Of a stretch of DNA of 64,000 bases, positions 1 to 8,699 are shown piece by piece (position 1 is the stretch's first letter; each line of letters begins with the position of its first letter). Made by a program: the position numbers and the translations under genes. The DNA comes from Flavobacterium pokkalii (GTDB taxonomy: Bacteria; Bacteroidota; Bacteroidia; Flavobacteriales; Flavobacteriaceae). Under the pieces are notes generated by a model. The model saw nothing but the letters and a program-made list of their open reading frames with translations. It did not search any database and had not been told where the DNA came from. Where the stretch lies: positions 310,001 through 374,000 of the forward strand of contig NZ_NASZ01000001.1 in NCBI RefSeq assembly GCF_014596575.1, in the 5' to 3' direction.

Positions 1-828
1 AGCGTCGGTAATAGTATCACCCACTTTTACTTCCTTAGCTTCTTTAATTCCCGAAATCAAATAACCTACATCACCTGTAGAAATTTTATTTTTCGGAACC
101 TGATTTAATTTTAAAGTACCTACTTCATCGGCAAAATATTCATTTCCAGTAGCCATGAATTTGATTTTCTGACCTTTGGTAATTTCACCGTTTACCACTC
201 TAAAGATAACTTCGATACCACGGAAAGGATTATAATGTGAATCGAAAATCAAAGCTTGTAAAGGTTCCTCTTTGTTTCCAGATGGAGCAGGAATTTTTTC
301 AATAATTGCAGCCAGGATGTTTTCAACTCCAAAACCGGTTTTACCCGAAGCGTGAATAATATCTTCTAAGTCGCATCCCAATAAATCAATAATATCGTCA
401 CTTACTTCCTCCGGATTAGCACTTGGTAAATCGACTTTGTTTAAGACCGGGATAATTTCCAAATCGTTGTCCAAAGCCAAATATAAGTTCGAAATAGTTT
501 GCGCCTGAATACTCTGAGCAGCATCTACTATCAACAAAGCACCTTCGCAGGCAGCAATAGAACGAGAAACTTCATAAGAGAAATCCACGTGTCCCGGAGT
601 ATCAATAAGGTTCAGAATATATTCTTCTCCCTTGTATTTGTATTCCATTTGAATAGCGTGACTCTTAATGGTAATTCCACGTTCACGCTCAAGATCCATG
701 TTGTCCAAAAGCTGTGCTTTTTCTTCACGAGCCGTAACGGTTTGCGTAGCTGCTAATAATCGGTCAGCCAACGTACTTTTCCCGTGGTCAATATGTGCAA
801 TAATGCAAAAATTTCTAATGTGCTTCAT
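1..828 (-). CDS. lepA: Elongation factor 4 (LepA), N-terminal part
   Basis: This is the N-terminal 276 residues of the translational GTPase EF4/LepA, which acts on stalled or mistranslocated ribosomes. The gene runs off the left edge; the full protein is normally about 600 residues. The start reads [19 protein letters not shown], giving the P-loop AHIDHGKST. It is followed by the switch I region with RERGITIK and by DTPGHVDF (G3). The last visible residues, [11 protein letters not shown], fit the domain II barrel. No earlier in-frame start is needed because the P-loop begins at the usual distance from this Met. A strong candidate promoter lies about 150 bases upstream, so the mRNA probably has a long 5' leader containing a hairpin. 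Confidence 0.96.
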   Translation of the reverse strand, partial: MKHIRNFCIIAHIDHGKSTLADRLLAATQTVTAREEKAQLLDNMDLERERGITIKSHAIQMEYKYKGEEYILNLIDTPGHVDFSYEVSRSIAACEGALLIVDAAQSIQAQTISNLYLALDNDLEIIPVLNKVDLPSANPEEVSDDIIDLLGCDLEDIIHASGKTGFGVENILAAIIEKIPAPSGNKEEPLQALIFDSHYNPFRGIEVIFRVVNGEITKGQKIKFMATGNEYFADEVGTLKLNQVPKNKISTGDVGYLISGIKEAKEVKVGDTITDA

Positions 829-864
829 TTCTTCTTTGTATCAATTTTTTGTCTTGCCTGTTTT

Positions 865-950
865 GGGCGTTCTCCTACGGGGCGGGCTTTCCGCTCTATC
901 TTTTATTCCATTTCATTCCATAAAAGGATGCCGCTACACTCCCTAACGCA
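865..950. repeat. Intergenic hairpin/repeat-like block in the lepA leader
   Basis: A GC-richer block in the AT-rich lepA-dusB gap. It holds two arms (GGGCGGGCTTTCCGCTCTATC and ATGCCGCTACACTCCCTAACG) around an imperfect inverted repeat, ATCTTTTAT and ATAAAAGGAT. From memory, closely similar blocks recur between genes in Flavobacterium genomes, but I cannot check copy number here. It lies between the predicted lepA promoter and the lepA start, so it would be transcribed as part of the lepA leader. Short reading frames across it look like chance. Confidence 0.45.
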
Positions 951-978
951 ATCCCGAAAAAACAAGACAATTAATCTG

Positions 979-1008
979 CAAATATACGCTAAATTCGATA
1001 GCTTCAAA
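979..1008 (-). promoter_or_regulatory. Predicted lepA promoter
   Basis: On the minus strand TTTG (1008-1005) is followed after 18 bases by TATATTTG (986-979), a full match to the Bacteroidetes -33/-7 pattern. Transcription would start near 973, leaving a leader of about 145 bases before lepA. Confidence 0.55.
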
Positions 1009-1084
1009 GCGTATAATTAGTAAACTAATTGCTTAAGTGATAAGTCTTTCCTAATTCTTCTTTTATCGTTTCGTTTAAAAAACG

Positions 1085-1092
1085 TAATTTTG
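1085..1092 (+). promoter_or_regulatory. Predicted dusB -7 box
   Basis: TAATTTTG matches TAnnTTTG exactly and lies 16 bases before the dusB ATG, so the leader would be only about 10 bases. No clear -33 TTG is seen. Confidence 0.5.
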
Positions 1093-1108
1093 CAGCAAAT
1101 TTGAGAAG

Positions 1109-2101
1109 ATGATTAAGATTGGCAACATAGAATTACCTGATTTTCCACTATTATTAGCGCCTATGGAGGACGTGAGCGATCCGCCATTTCGTCGTTTGTG
1201 TAAAATGCATGGTGCCGATATGATGTATTCTGAATTTATTTCTTCGGAAGGTTTGATTCGTGATGCTATTAAAAGCCGAATGAAGCTGGATATTTTTGAT
1301 TACGAACGCCCGGTAGGAATCCAAATTTTTGGTGGTGATGAAGAAGCTATGGCGCTTTCGTCCAAAATTGTAACCACAGTAAATCCCGATTTGATTGATA
1401 TCAACTTTGGTTGTCCTGTAAAAAAAGTAGTTTGTAAAGGTGCTGGAGCCGGTGTTTTGAAAGATGTGGATTTGATGGTGCGTTTGACAAAAGCCGTGAT
1501 TGATAGTACCAATCTTCCGGTTACAGTAAAAACCCGTTTGGGTTGGGATGATAATTCCATAAATATCGATGAGGTTGCCGAGCGTTTGCAGGATATTGGA
1601 GTGGCTGCTTTGAGTATTCATGCCCGAACCCGAGCTCAGATGTACAAAGGACATTCCGATTGGTCGCACATAGCGAGAGTGAAAAATAATCCACGAATAA
1701 CCATGCCTATCTTTGGGAATGGTGATATTGATTCGCCTGAAAAAGCTTTAGAATACAAAAACAAATACGGCGTTGACGGCATTATGATTGGTCGTGCTGC
1801 TATTGGTTATCCATGGATTTTTAACGAAATCAAACACTTTGTAAAAACAGGAGAACATTTGGCAAAACCTACTGTTGTCGACAGAGTTGAAGCAGTACGC
1901 AATCACTTGACTTGGGCGATGGACTGGAAAGGCGAACGATTAGGAATTGTAGAAACCCGTCCGCATTATACCAATTATTTTAAAGGCATTCATTCGTTTA
2001 AAACTTTTAAACAAAAATTAGTTACGCTGGATCATCCGGAAGAATTGTTTGCGGTTTTAGATGAAATCAATGAGGCTTATTCGAATTACGAAGTGGTGTA
2101 G
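1109..2101 (+). CDS. dusB: tRNA-dihydrouridine synthase DusB
   Basis: FMN-dependent enzyme that reduces uridines in the tRNA D-loop to dihydrouridine. At 330 residues it has the usual family length. The N-terminal TIM barrel starts with LLLAPMEDVSDPPFR (FMN contact). The catalytic motif is INFGCPVKKV, with Cys102 as the expected proton donor. Later come SIHARTR, FGNGDI and GIMIGRAAIGYPW, the phosphate-binding end of the barrel, and then a helical C-terminal domain. A -7 box sits just before the start. The gene ends 4 bases from the convergent permease gene and there is no obvious terminator between them. Confidence 0.95.
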   Translation: MIKIGNIELPDFPLLLAPMEDVSDPPFRRLCKMHGADMMYSEFISSEGLIRDAIKSRMKLDIFDYERPVGIQIFGGDEEAMALSSKIVTTVNPDLIDINFGCPVKKVVCKGAGAGVLKDVDLMVRLTKAVIDSTNLPVTVKTRLGWDDNSINIDEVAERLQDIGVAALSIHARTRAQMYKGHSDWSHIARVKNNPRITMPIFGNGDIDSPEKALEYKNKYGVDGIMIGRAAIGYPWIFNEIKHFVKTGEHLAKPTVVDRVEAVRNHLTWAMDWKGERLGIVETRPHYTNYFKGIHSFKTFKQKLVTLDHPEELFAVLDEINEAYSNYEVV

Positions 2102-2105
2102 TTTT

Positions 2106-3305
2106 TTAATCTAATAATTTTTCACTTACTCGGCTACTCGCAATTAGTGAAGCAACAAATCCCAGTGTGGTAATGGTTGCCATGACGATTACAACATTTT
2201 CCATCGAAAAAACAACAGGATAGGGAAGCGTTGGAGTAATCATAATCCACTCAAAATGTTGCTGTAAAAGCACAATAATAATTCCCAGAGCAAGACCGAT
2301 TAGTCCGCCAAAAACGCTTAGTAAAGTCCCTTGAAGCAAAAATATTTTTCGCAGACTTTTAATTTCTGTTCCCAGATTAAAAAGGGTTTTTAAATTTCCT
2401 TTTTTGTCCAGAATCATCATAATCAGAGCTCCAATGAGGTTAAAAAGTGCCACAATAATAACCAAAGTAAAAATCAAATACACCGCGATATTCTCGGTGT
2501 TCAACATTTTATATAAGGATTCGTTGAGCTGTGCGCGGTTTTTTACGGTGATTTTTCCGTTAAAAATGCTCTTTAATTCTTTGATAATCGTATTTTCATC
2601 GGAGTTAGGTTTTTCTTTGAGTTCAATTCCGGAAACCTGATTGGATTTGTATTCCAATAATTCCTGAGCCAATCCTAAGTCGGCAAAAACATATTTGGAG
2701 TCCAAATCTTCATTTATGGCATAAATCCCAATTGGGAAAATTTCCGATGAATTGAAGGCGTCTTCGGCGCTTTCAATGTTTCCTTTTCCGGCTTTTGGAA
2801 CTAAAACTTCCAGATGGTTATTGAAATCCATTAAGCCTAAAGAGAGTTTTTGCACAAAACCAAAACCTACAACTACCTGATAAGTATTTTTTTCAAGCCA
2901 TTGACCGTTGTAAAGTATTTTGTTAACGTTGTTAACTTTGCTGTAATTGGAGTCAACGCCTTTTAGGTAAGTGACCTCCTGTTTGTTGTTGAAAGTGAAT
3001 AAAACGCGTTCTTCAATAATTTTGGAAAAAGCCGTAACACCTTCAATTTTTTTGATTTTGTTCTCTTGTTCGGGAGTGACTAAAAAAGATTTACCAAGTG
3101 TACTCGATATTTTTAAGTCGGGGTCAATGTTGTTGCTAAATGAAAGACTAAAAACTTTTAGTCCGCTAAAAACCGATAAAACCACAAACAAAGCCATCGC
3201 GCCCACAATAATTCCCATGCTCGCAATACGATTGATGATATTGATGGCATTGTTTTTGCTGTTGCTGCGAATGTAACGTTTGGCTATGTAAAGCGGAAAA
3301 TTCAA
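2106..3305 (-). CDS. ABC transporter permease, LolE/LolC (FtsX-like) family
   Basis: Inner-membrane permease of the MacB/FtsX superfamily, most like the lipoprotein-releasing subunits LolC/LolE. It has 399 residues: a short cytoplasmic N-terminus, one membrane helix (about 27-48), a large periplasmic domain (about 50-270) and three C-terminal helices (about 272-297, 318-345, 368-390). The N-terminal FPLYIAKRYI followed by a Ser/Asn-rich stretch is typical of the family. The ATPase partner (LolD-like) is not in this window. It lies 4 bases after rbfA on the same strand, so the two are probably co-transcribed. Substrate is inferred from family only. Confidence 0.85.
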   Translation of the reverse strand: MNFPLYIAKRYIRSNSKNNAINIINRIASMGIIVGAMALFVVLSVFSGLKVFSLSFSNNIDPDLKISSTLGKSFLVTPEQENKIKKIEGVTAFSKIIEERVLFTFNNKQEVTYLKGVDSNYSKVNNVNKILYNGQWLEKNTYQVVVGFGFVQKLSLGLMDFNNHLEVLVPKAGKGNIESAEDAFNSSEIFPIGIYAINEDLDSKYVFADLGLAQELLEYKSNQVSGIELKEKPNSDENTIIKELKSIFNGKITVKNRAQLNESLYKMLNTENIAVYLIFTLVIIVALFNLIGALIMMILDKKGNLKTLFNLGTEIKSLRKIFLLQGTLLSVFGGLIGLALGIIIVLLQQHFEWIMITPTLPYPVVFSMENVVIVMATITTLGFVASLIASSRVSEKLLD

Positions 3306-3309
3306 ATGC

Positions 3310-3702
3310 TTAAAATTGTTTTCTTCGGTCTAATAAATCTCTGTTTTCAATTGGATTTTCTTTGTTTTTCAAAGCATTGTCAATTTTTTCAATATAATCC
3401 AAAGAGTCATCGATAAAGAAAACTAAATTAGGAACACGGCGTAGTTGTTTGCGAACACGTTGCGCTAAATCGTGTTTAATCAAAGGAGTATTTGATTTTA
3501 TTCCTTCCAAAGTTTCCTGAGCTTTTTCCTGTGGAAAAATACTCAAATATACGGTTGCTACAGATAAATCGCTGGTTACAGAAACTTTGGATACCGAAAT
3601 AACCAAATTACTAACACCGTTTTTTCTCACTTCACCTTGCAGAATATCCACCAAATCTTTTTGAATAACTCCGCCTATTTTTTTCTGTCTGTTTGTTTCC
3701 AT
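3310..3702 (-). CDS. rbfA: Ribosome-binding factor A
   Basis: Small KH-fold protein that helps mature the 5' end of 16S rRNA in the 30S subunit. At 130 residues it has the family length. Recognisable parts are METNRQKKIGGVIQKDL at the start, the central VSVTSDLSVATVYLSIFP strand-helix region, and RRVPNLVFFIDDSLDY near the end, the RbfA signature. It is first in a two-gene unit with the LolE-like permease. Its -7 box ends only 5 bases before the ATG, so the message should be almost leaderless. Confidence 0.94.
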   Translation of the reverse strand: METNRQKKIGGVIQKDLVDILQGEVRKNGVSNLVISVSKVSVTSDLSVATVYLSIFPQEKAQETLEGIKSNTPLIKHDLAQRVRKQLRRVPNLVFFIDDSLDYIEKIDNALKNKENPIENRDLLDRRKQF

Positions 3703-3706
3703 AGTG

Positions 3707-3714
3707 CAAAAATA
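3707..3714 (-). promoter_or_regulatory. Predicted rbfA -7 box (near-leaderless)
   Basis: On the minus strand TATTTTTG, a perfect match to TAnnTTTG, ends 5 bases before the rbfA ATG. Transcription should therefore begin at or within a few bases of the start codon. Confidence 0.5.
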
Positions 3715-3825
3715 CTACTTTTAAGCATTCAACGAACAATTTTATAATTTCTGATTTTTTCGGGCTTTTTAGTTTTACTGAAACATTTGAAATTAAAAAT
3801 TGTTAATCAGCAATCAAAAATCTAA

Positions 3826-6800
3826 ATGCAAAGACATTCTTTTTCAATTTACGACGCATCAGCAGGTTCGGGTAAAACTTATACTTTGGTCAAAGAATAC
3901 CTGAAAATTATTCTCACTTCGCCTAAAAATGATGCTTACCGTAATATTTTGGCGATTACTTTTACCAATAAGGCGGTACATGAAATGAAAAGCCGGATTG
4001 TGGGCAGTTTGTCTGAATTTGCGAAAGACGAACCTTCGTTGAAAGCCTTAGATTTAATGCAGGATTTAGTAAATGACACTCAGGATTGGGATAGAAAATT
4101 GTCGCTGAATGTAATCAAAAGTAAATCGCAACAAATCATCAAGCATATTATTCATAATTATGCTGCTTTTGATATTTCGACTATTGATAAGTTTACGCAC
4201 AAGGTGATTCGTGCTTTTGCGCACGATTTGAATTTGCCGATGACTTTTGAGGTGACTTTGGATACCGAAAATTTATTAACCGAAGCGGTCGACGCTATTA
4301 TTGCACAGGCCGGAGAAGATGATATTTTGACCAAATTACTCATCGATTTTACGATGGAAAAAACCGATGACGATAAGTCCTGGGATGTTTCCCGTGAAAT
4401 TCTCGAAACAGGAAGATTGATTTTGAATGAAAACAATCGTAACGAAATTGTGCAGTTTCAGGATAAATCTATTGGAGAATTTGTTGAAATCAAGAAAAAA
4501 TTAGCCGAAATCTGTAAAGCGCTGGAAAAGGAAACGGCAGTTTTGGCAGAGGAAGCTTTGTTGTTGATTGAAAAAAACGGAATTGACTCCAAATCTTTTT
4601 CCAGAGGCACTTTTCCAAATCATTTGGCGAGTATCCGCGATGGGAAATTTAATCCTAAGAATAAAACTTTTCATGAATTTGACGATATTGCTATCAATAA
4701 AACGGCTAAAGACCGGGCGTTGATTGAAAATATTATTCCGGATTTGTTGCAACTTTTGGATAAGATTTATAAGATTTTTGAAAAAATAAATTTCTACAAA
4801 GCTTTTTTGAAAAACATCACACCGCTTTCGCTACTCAATACGGTGAGTAACGAATTGGCGAAAATTCAGGAAGAGCAAAATGTGCTTTCTATTTCGGAAT
4901 TTAATGCAATTATTCAGCGCGAAATTCAAAATCAGCCGGCTCCTTTTATATATGAAAGATTGGGTGAGCGTTACCGCCATTTTTTTATTGACGAATTTCA
5001 GGATACTTCCGAAATGCAATGGAAAAATTTAATTCCGCTTATCGATAATGCGCTTTCCGGTCAGGATGATTACGGAAATAAAGGGACTTTGATGATTGTG
5101 GGTGATCCAAAACAATCCATTTATCGCTGGCGTGGTGGAAAAGCCGAACAATTTATTGAATTGAGTAAGGACGAAAATCCTTTTAACAATCCGGATAAAA
5201 AAATTGAACATTTGGATAAAAATTACCGTTCGTATTCTCAGATTATTGAATTTAATAATGAATTTTTCAGGTTAATTGCATCGGAGTTTGAACAGGAAGA
5301 TTATAAAGATTTATATGAAAATCATAGTCATCAGCACACCAATGCTAAAAAAGGAGGTTATGTAAATATTTCTTTCATTCCAAAAACAGAGGAAACAGAA
5401 AATGAGGAGGAAGTTTTAGGTAAAATGGATTTGTATCTTTTGGCTACGCTAAATACTATTCAAAAAGTGCTTCGGGAAGGTTTTGAATATAAAGATGTTG
5501 TGATTTTGACCCGTAAACGTGATCAGGGAATTGCGATAGCGAATTATTTGACGGAAGAAGGAATTCCGTTGTTGTCATCGGAAACTTTGATGATTCAAAA
5601 TGCGACCGAAGTTCGTTTTGTGATTCACTTTTTAAAATACCTGAAAAATAATGCCGATTTAGAATCGAAGGCTTATTTCCTGTATTGCATCGCTGTGAAT
5701 TTGCAGGAGCAGTTGGCGTTACATGATTTTATTGCTCAGGGAATGCAGCGAACAAACGAAGAGGATTTTGAACAATGGTTGTCTAATTTTGACATTTCAC
5801 TTTCGTTTCAAAATATTCGAAAAAAATCTTTATATGAAGCCGTAGAATTGATTGTTTTAAAATTTATTTCAAATGAGGAACAAAGCCAAAGTGCTTATGT
5901 ACAATACTTTTTGGATATTGTTTTGGAACGGGATGTGCGTAATCAGGCTGGAATTGCTGATTTTCTGGATTTTTGGGATAAAAATGGTTCTAAATACAGT
6001 ATTCCGTCTCCCGAAGGAAATAATGCAGTGCGAATTATGACGATTCATAAATCAAAAGGATTAGAGTTTCCAGTGGTGATTATGCCTTTTGCTGAAGAGG
6101 ATTATGGGCGAAAACCGAAAGATAAACTATGGCTGGATGCTGATGAAATGGATTTAGAAATGCCAAAAGTTTTAATCGATAATAGTGCAGCAGTTGAAGG
6201 TTTTGGGGAAAATGCCAAAAAAGTGTACGGGCAGAAAAAACAGGAAGAGTTGTTGGATAATATCAATGTGTTATATGTGGCTTTAACCCGTGCCGAAGAG
6301 CAGTTGTATGTGATTTCTAATATGAATTTGACCAACAAAGGCGAGGTTAAACAGGGAGATATGTCTTCTTTTTTTGTTAATTACCTAATCAGTAAAGGTT
6401 TATTTGAAGAGAATAAATCGGAATACGAGTTTGGTGAAAAGACAAAGCTTTCTTTGTTAGTCAAACATGTTGATGCTTCAAAACCGATTGAAAGCGTTGT
6501 GGAAATTTTAGAGCCTAAGAAAGTAAAAATTGCACAACGAGAGGCTCTAATGTGGGGAACGCATCAGCAGGAGTCTATCGAATATGGGAATGTGATACAT
6601 GAAATCATGTCTTTTGTGAAATCAAAATCGGATGTGGATGTGGCTGTTGAAAAATCGGTTGAAAATGGTTTGATTCACGTGGAGCAAAAAGAAAAAGTGT
6701 CGGAAACAATTTTGAAAGTGGTAAATCATGTTTTGTTAGAGTCTTTTTTTGCGGAAGGTAATGAAGTGTTGAATGAGCAAACGATTATTCAAAAAGAAGG

Positions 6801-6999
6801 AAGGATTATTAAGCCGGATAGGATTGTGATTGATAGAAATAAAGAAGTTTTGCTGTTGGATTATAAAACCGGGGCTTATCAGGCTAAATATCAAAAACAG
6901 TTAGAAGAATATCAGCAGGCGATTGAATTAATGGATTTAAAAGTTGTTCAAAAAGCATTGGTGTTTATCGGTCAGGAAGTGGAAGTTGTGTATTTGTGA
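3826..6999 (+). CDS. UvrD/AddA-like helicase-nuclease
   Basis: Superfamily 1 DNA helicase with a C-terminal nuclease, the AddA/RecB-type subunit for processing double-strand breaks. In order along 1057 residues: Walker A DASAGSGKTYTL (10-21), motif Ia ITFTNKAVHEMK, Walker B IDEFQDTSEMQW, motif III VGDPKQSIYRWRGG, motif IV LDKNYRS, motif V TIHKSKGLEFPVV, motif VI LYVALTRAEEQLYV, and a PD-(D/E)XK nuclease region near the end (YGNVIHEIM; KPDRIVID then LLLDYKTG). The AddB-like partner is the second gene downstream, with an ompA-family gene between. The protein is shorter than Firmicutes AddA (about 1200), as is usual for Bacteroidetes versions. Confidence 0.92.
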   Translation: MQRHSFSIYDASAGSGKTYTLVKEYLKIILTSPKNDAYRNILAITFTNKAVHEMKSRIVGSLSEFAKDEPSLKALDLMQDLVNDTQDWDRKLSLNVIKSKSQQIIKHIIHNYAAFDISTIDKFTHKVIRAFAHDLNLPMTFEVTLDTENLLTEAVDAIIAQAGEDDILTKLLIDFTMEKTDDDKSWDVSREILETGRLILNENNRNEIVQFQDKSIGEFVEIKKKLAEICKALEKETAVLAEEALLLIEKNGIDSKSFSRGTFPNHLASIRDGKFNPKNKTFHEFDDIAINKTAKDRALIENIIPDLLQLLDKIYKIFEKINFYKAFLKNITPLSLLNTVSNELAKIQEEQNVLSISEFNAIIQREIQNQPAPFIYERLGERYRHFFIDEFQDTSEMQWKNLIPLIDNALSGQDDYGNKGTLMIVGDPKQSIYRWRGGKAEQFIELSKDENPFNNPDKKIEHLDKNYRSYSQIIEFNNEFFRLIASEFEQEDYKDLYENHSHQHTNAKKGGYVNISFIPKTEETENEEEVLGKMDLYLLATLNTIQKVLREGFEYKDVVILTRKRDQGIAIANYLTEEGIPLLSSETLMIQNATEVRFVIHFLKYLKNNADLESKAYFLYCIAVNLQEQLALHDFIAQGMQRTNEEDFEQWLSNFDISLSFQNIRKKSLYEAVELIVLKFISNEEQSQSAYVQYFLDIVLERDVRNQAGIADFLDFWDKNGSKYSIPSPEGNNAVRIMTIHKSKGLEFPVVIMPFAEEDYGRKPKDKLWLDADEMDLEMPKVLIDNSAAVEGFGENAKKVYGQKKQEELLDNINVLYVALTRAEEQLYVISNMNLTNKGEVKQGDMSSFFVNYLISKGLFEENKSEYEFGEKTKLSLLVKHVDASKPIESVVEILEPKKVKIAQREALMWGTHQQESIEYGNVIHEIMSFVKSKSDVDVAVEKSVENGLIHVEQKEKVSETILKVVNHVLLESFFAEGNEVLNEQTIIQKEGRIIKPDRIVIDRNKEVLLLDYKTGAYQAKYQKQLEEYQQAIELMDLKVVQKALVFIGQEVEVVYL

Positions 7000-7150
7000 T
7001 TTTTTTGGTGTTTTTTGAAATAAAAATTTGATTTTTTGCGGTTTCTGTTTGTTGTTAAAATTATGAGGATTTGTTTTGTTAAGTACTAATTTTTATGGAT
7101 TTAGTCAGTTTAAAATACCTTGCATGTATCTTTTTTTTTTAACATTCTAT

Positions 7151-7181
7151 TTTGTAGTTAAAAAATTACGCGTTATTTTTG
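7151..7181 (+). promoter_or_regulatory. Predicted ompA-family promoter
   Basis: TTTG (7151-7154), 19 bases, then TATTTTTG (7174-7181): a full match to the Bacteroidetes promoter pattern 38 bases before the ATG. It supports independent transcription of the outer-membrane protein gene. Confidence 0.65.
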
Positions 7182-7218
7182 TCTGTAATTAACTAAATTG
7201 TAATTAAAAAAATTAAGT

Positions 7219-8637
7219 ATGAAACATCTTAACAAACTTTTTGTTGCTGTGCTGATGGCTATGGGGGTTAGCTCTCAGGCGCAAGACAGTAACAATCCAT
7301 GGGCAATTGCTTTTGGAGTAAATGCCGTGGATACTAGAACTAGTGCAGGCGGAGGTAATAATTGGTTAGATCGTCATTTTTCTCAGCCATTTGATGTGAA
7401 AAACAATTGGAATATTCTGCCTTCAGTATCTTATTTAAGTGTATCTCGTTACGTGGGAAGCAATTTTACAGTAGGACTTCAGGGTTCTGTTAATAAAATT
7501 GATAAGTTGGTAACTTTTGATCCAACTGCTCCGGGTCACGATGGTAGAGGTATGATTGTTACTAATCCAGGTGATTTAATGTATTATGGAATTGATGGAA
7601 AAGTGAAATATAGTTTCATGAATCTAATCAAATCTCAAGTTATTGATCCAAGTTTACACTTAGGAGGAGGTTATACTTTCTTAGGAGATAGTAGTTTTGG
7701 AACTGTTAATGCAGGTGCCGGATTAGCTTTTTGGGTTTCTCAAAATGTTGGTATCGAATTAGGAACTACCTATAAAAAAGCATTTGATAGTTCTGATCCA
7801 TTGCAGCGTTCTCACTTCCAACATACAGCTGGTGTTGTTTTCAAATTTGGAGGAAAAGACACTGACGGTGACGGAGTGTATGATAAAGACGATGCATGTC
7901 CTGAAGTTGCAGGTTTAAAACAATTCAACGGTTGTCCTGATACTGATGGTGACGGAATTATTGATTCTGAAGATGCTTGTCCTGAAGTTGCTGGTTTAGC
8001 TTCATTGAAAGGATGTCCGGATGCTGATGGTGACGGAATCACTGATGCTGAAGATGCTTGTCCTAATGTAGCTGGTTTGGCTTCATTAAAAGGATGTCCG
8101 GATGCTGATAAAGACGGTGTAGCTGATAAAGATGACAAATGTCCTAACGTAGCTGGTCCAAAAGAAAACGCAGGTTGTCCTTGGCCAGATACAGATAAAG
8201 ATGGTGTAGCTGATAAAGATGATGCTTGTCCGGAAGTTGCGGGGCCTGCTAGTAACAAAGGTTGTCCTGAAGTAACTCCAGAAGCTATGGATCAATTGAA
8301 ATCTCAAGCTAGATTTATCTACTTTAACTCTGGAAAATCAACATTTAAATCTGCTGACGTTCCTAAGAGATTAGACGCTATGGCTGCATTGCTTAAAAAC
8401 TACGCAAACTCTGAGTTCTTAATCGAAGGACATACTGATAGCGACGGTTCTGAAGCATTCAACCAAAAACTTTCTGAAGCCAGAGCTGCGGTAGTGAAAA
8501 ATGCTTTATTAGACAGAGGAATCTCTCCTAGTAAATTGAAATCAGTAGGATATGGTGAAACTATGCCAATTGCTACTAACAAAACTGCTGCTGGTAAAGC
8601 ATTAAACAGAAGAACTGAAGTGAAATTAATCAAATAA
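7219..8637 (+). CDS. OmpA-family outer membrane protein with thrombospondin type 3 repeats
   Basis: Abundant-type outer-membrane protein that links the outer membrane to peptidoglycan. Residues 1-21 are a signal peptide (ends SSQAQ). Residues about 25-215 form an OmpA-like beta-barrel. Residues about 215-350 hold five thrombospondin type 3 repeats of the form DxDGDGxxDxxDxCPxVAG, each expected to bind calcium. Residues about 365-472 are the OmpA C-terminal domain, with [16 protein letters not shown] and the LSEARA and NRRTEV motifs that bind peptidoglycan. It has its own promoter and a strong terminator. It sits between the two AddAB-like genes without obvious functional link. Confidence 0.93.
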   Translation: MKHLNKLFVAVLMAMGVSSQAQDSNNPWAIAFGVNAVDTRTSAGGGNNWLDRHFSQPFDVKNNWNILPSVSYLSVSRYVGSNFTVGLQGSVNKIDKLVTFDPTAPGHDGRGMIVTNPGDLMYYGIDGKVKYSFMNLIKSQVIDPSLHLGGGYTFLGDSSFGTVNAGAGLAFWVSQNVGIELGTTYKKAFDSSDPLQRSHFQHTAGVVFKFGGKDTDGDGVYDKDDACPEVAGLKQFNGCPDTDGDGIIDSEDACPEVAGLASLKGCPDADGDGITDAEDACPNVAGLASLKGCPDADKDGVADKDDKCPNVAGPKENAGCPWPDTDKDGVADKDDACPEVAGPASNKGCPEVTPEAMDQLKSQARFIYFNSGKSTFKSADVPKRLDAMAALLKNYANSEFLIEGHTDSDGSEAFNQKLSEARAAVVKNALLDRGISPSKLKSVGYGETMPIATNKTAAGKALNRRTEVKLIK

Positions 8638-8658
8638 TTTCTTCTAAATAATTATTGA

Positions 8659-8688
8659 AAAACGCCCCGTTTATCGGGGCGTTTTTTT
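8659..8688 (+). terminator. Rho-independent terminator of the ompA-family gene
   Basis: CGCCCCG, loop TTTAT, CGGGGCG, then seven T. It lies 22 bases after the ompA-family stop, and it rules out the upstream alternative start of the next gene, which would place the hairpin inside a coding region. Confidence 0.92.
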
Positions 8689-8699
8689 ATTTTTATGCT

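Noticed and set aside
499-1020. Three short plus-strand reading frames across the lepA 5' part and leader
   Set aside because: They lie antisense to lepA or across the repeat-like block, and have no family resemblance, no start context and no conserved composition.
7812-8307. Minus-strand frames of 148 and 73 codons in the ompA-family gene
   Set aside because: They are antisense to the repeated calcium-binding units; the repeated Ser/Pro-rich translation is an artefact of the repeat.
8655-8699. Longer N-terminus of the AddB-like protein
   Set aside because: The first 15 codons coincide with the ompA-family terminator hairpin; the Met at 8700 begins the recognisable protein.
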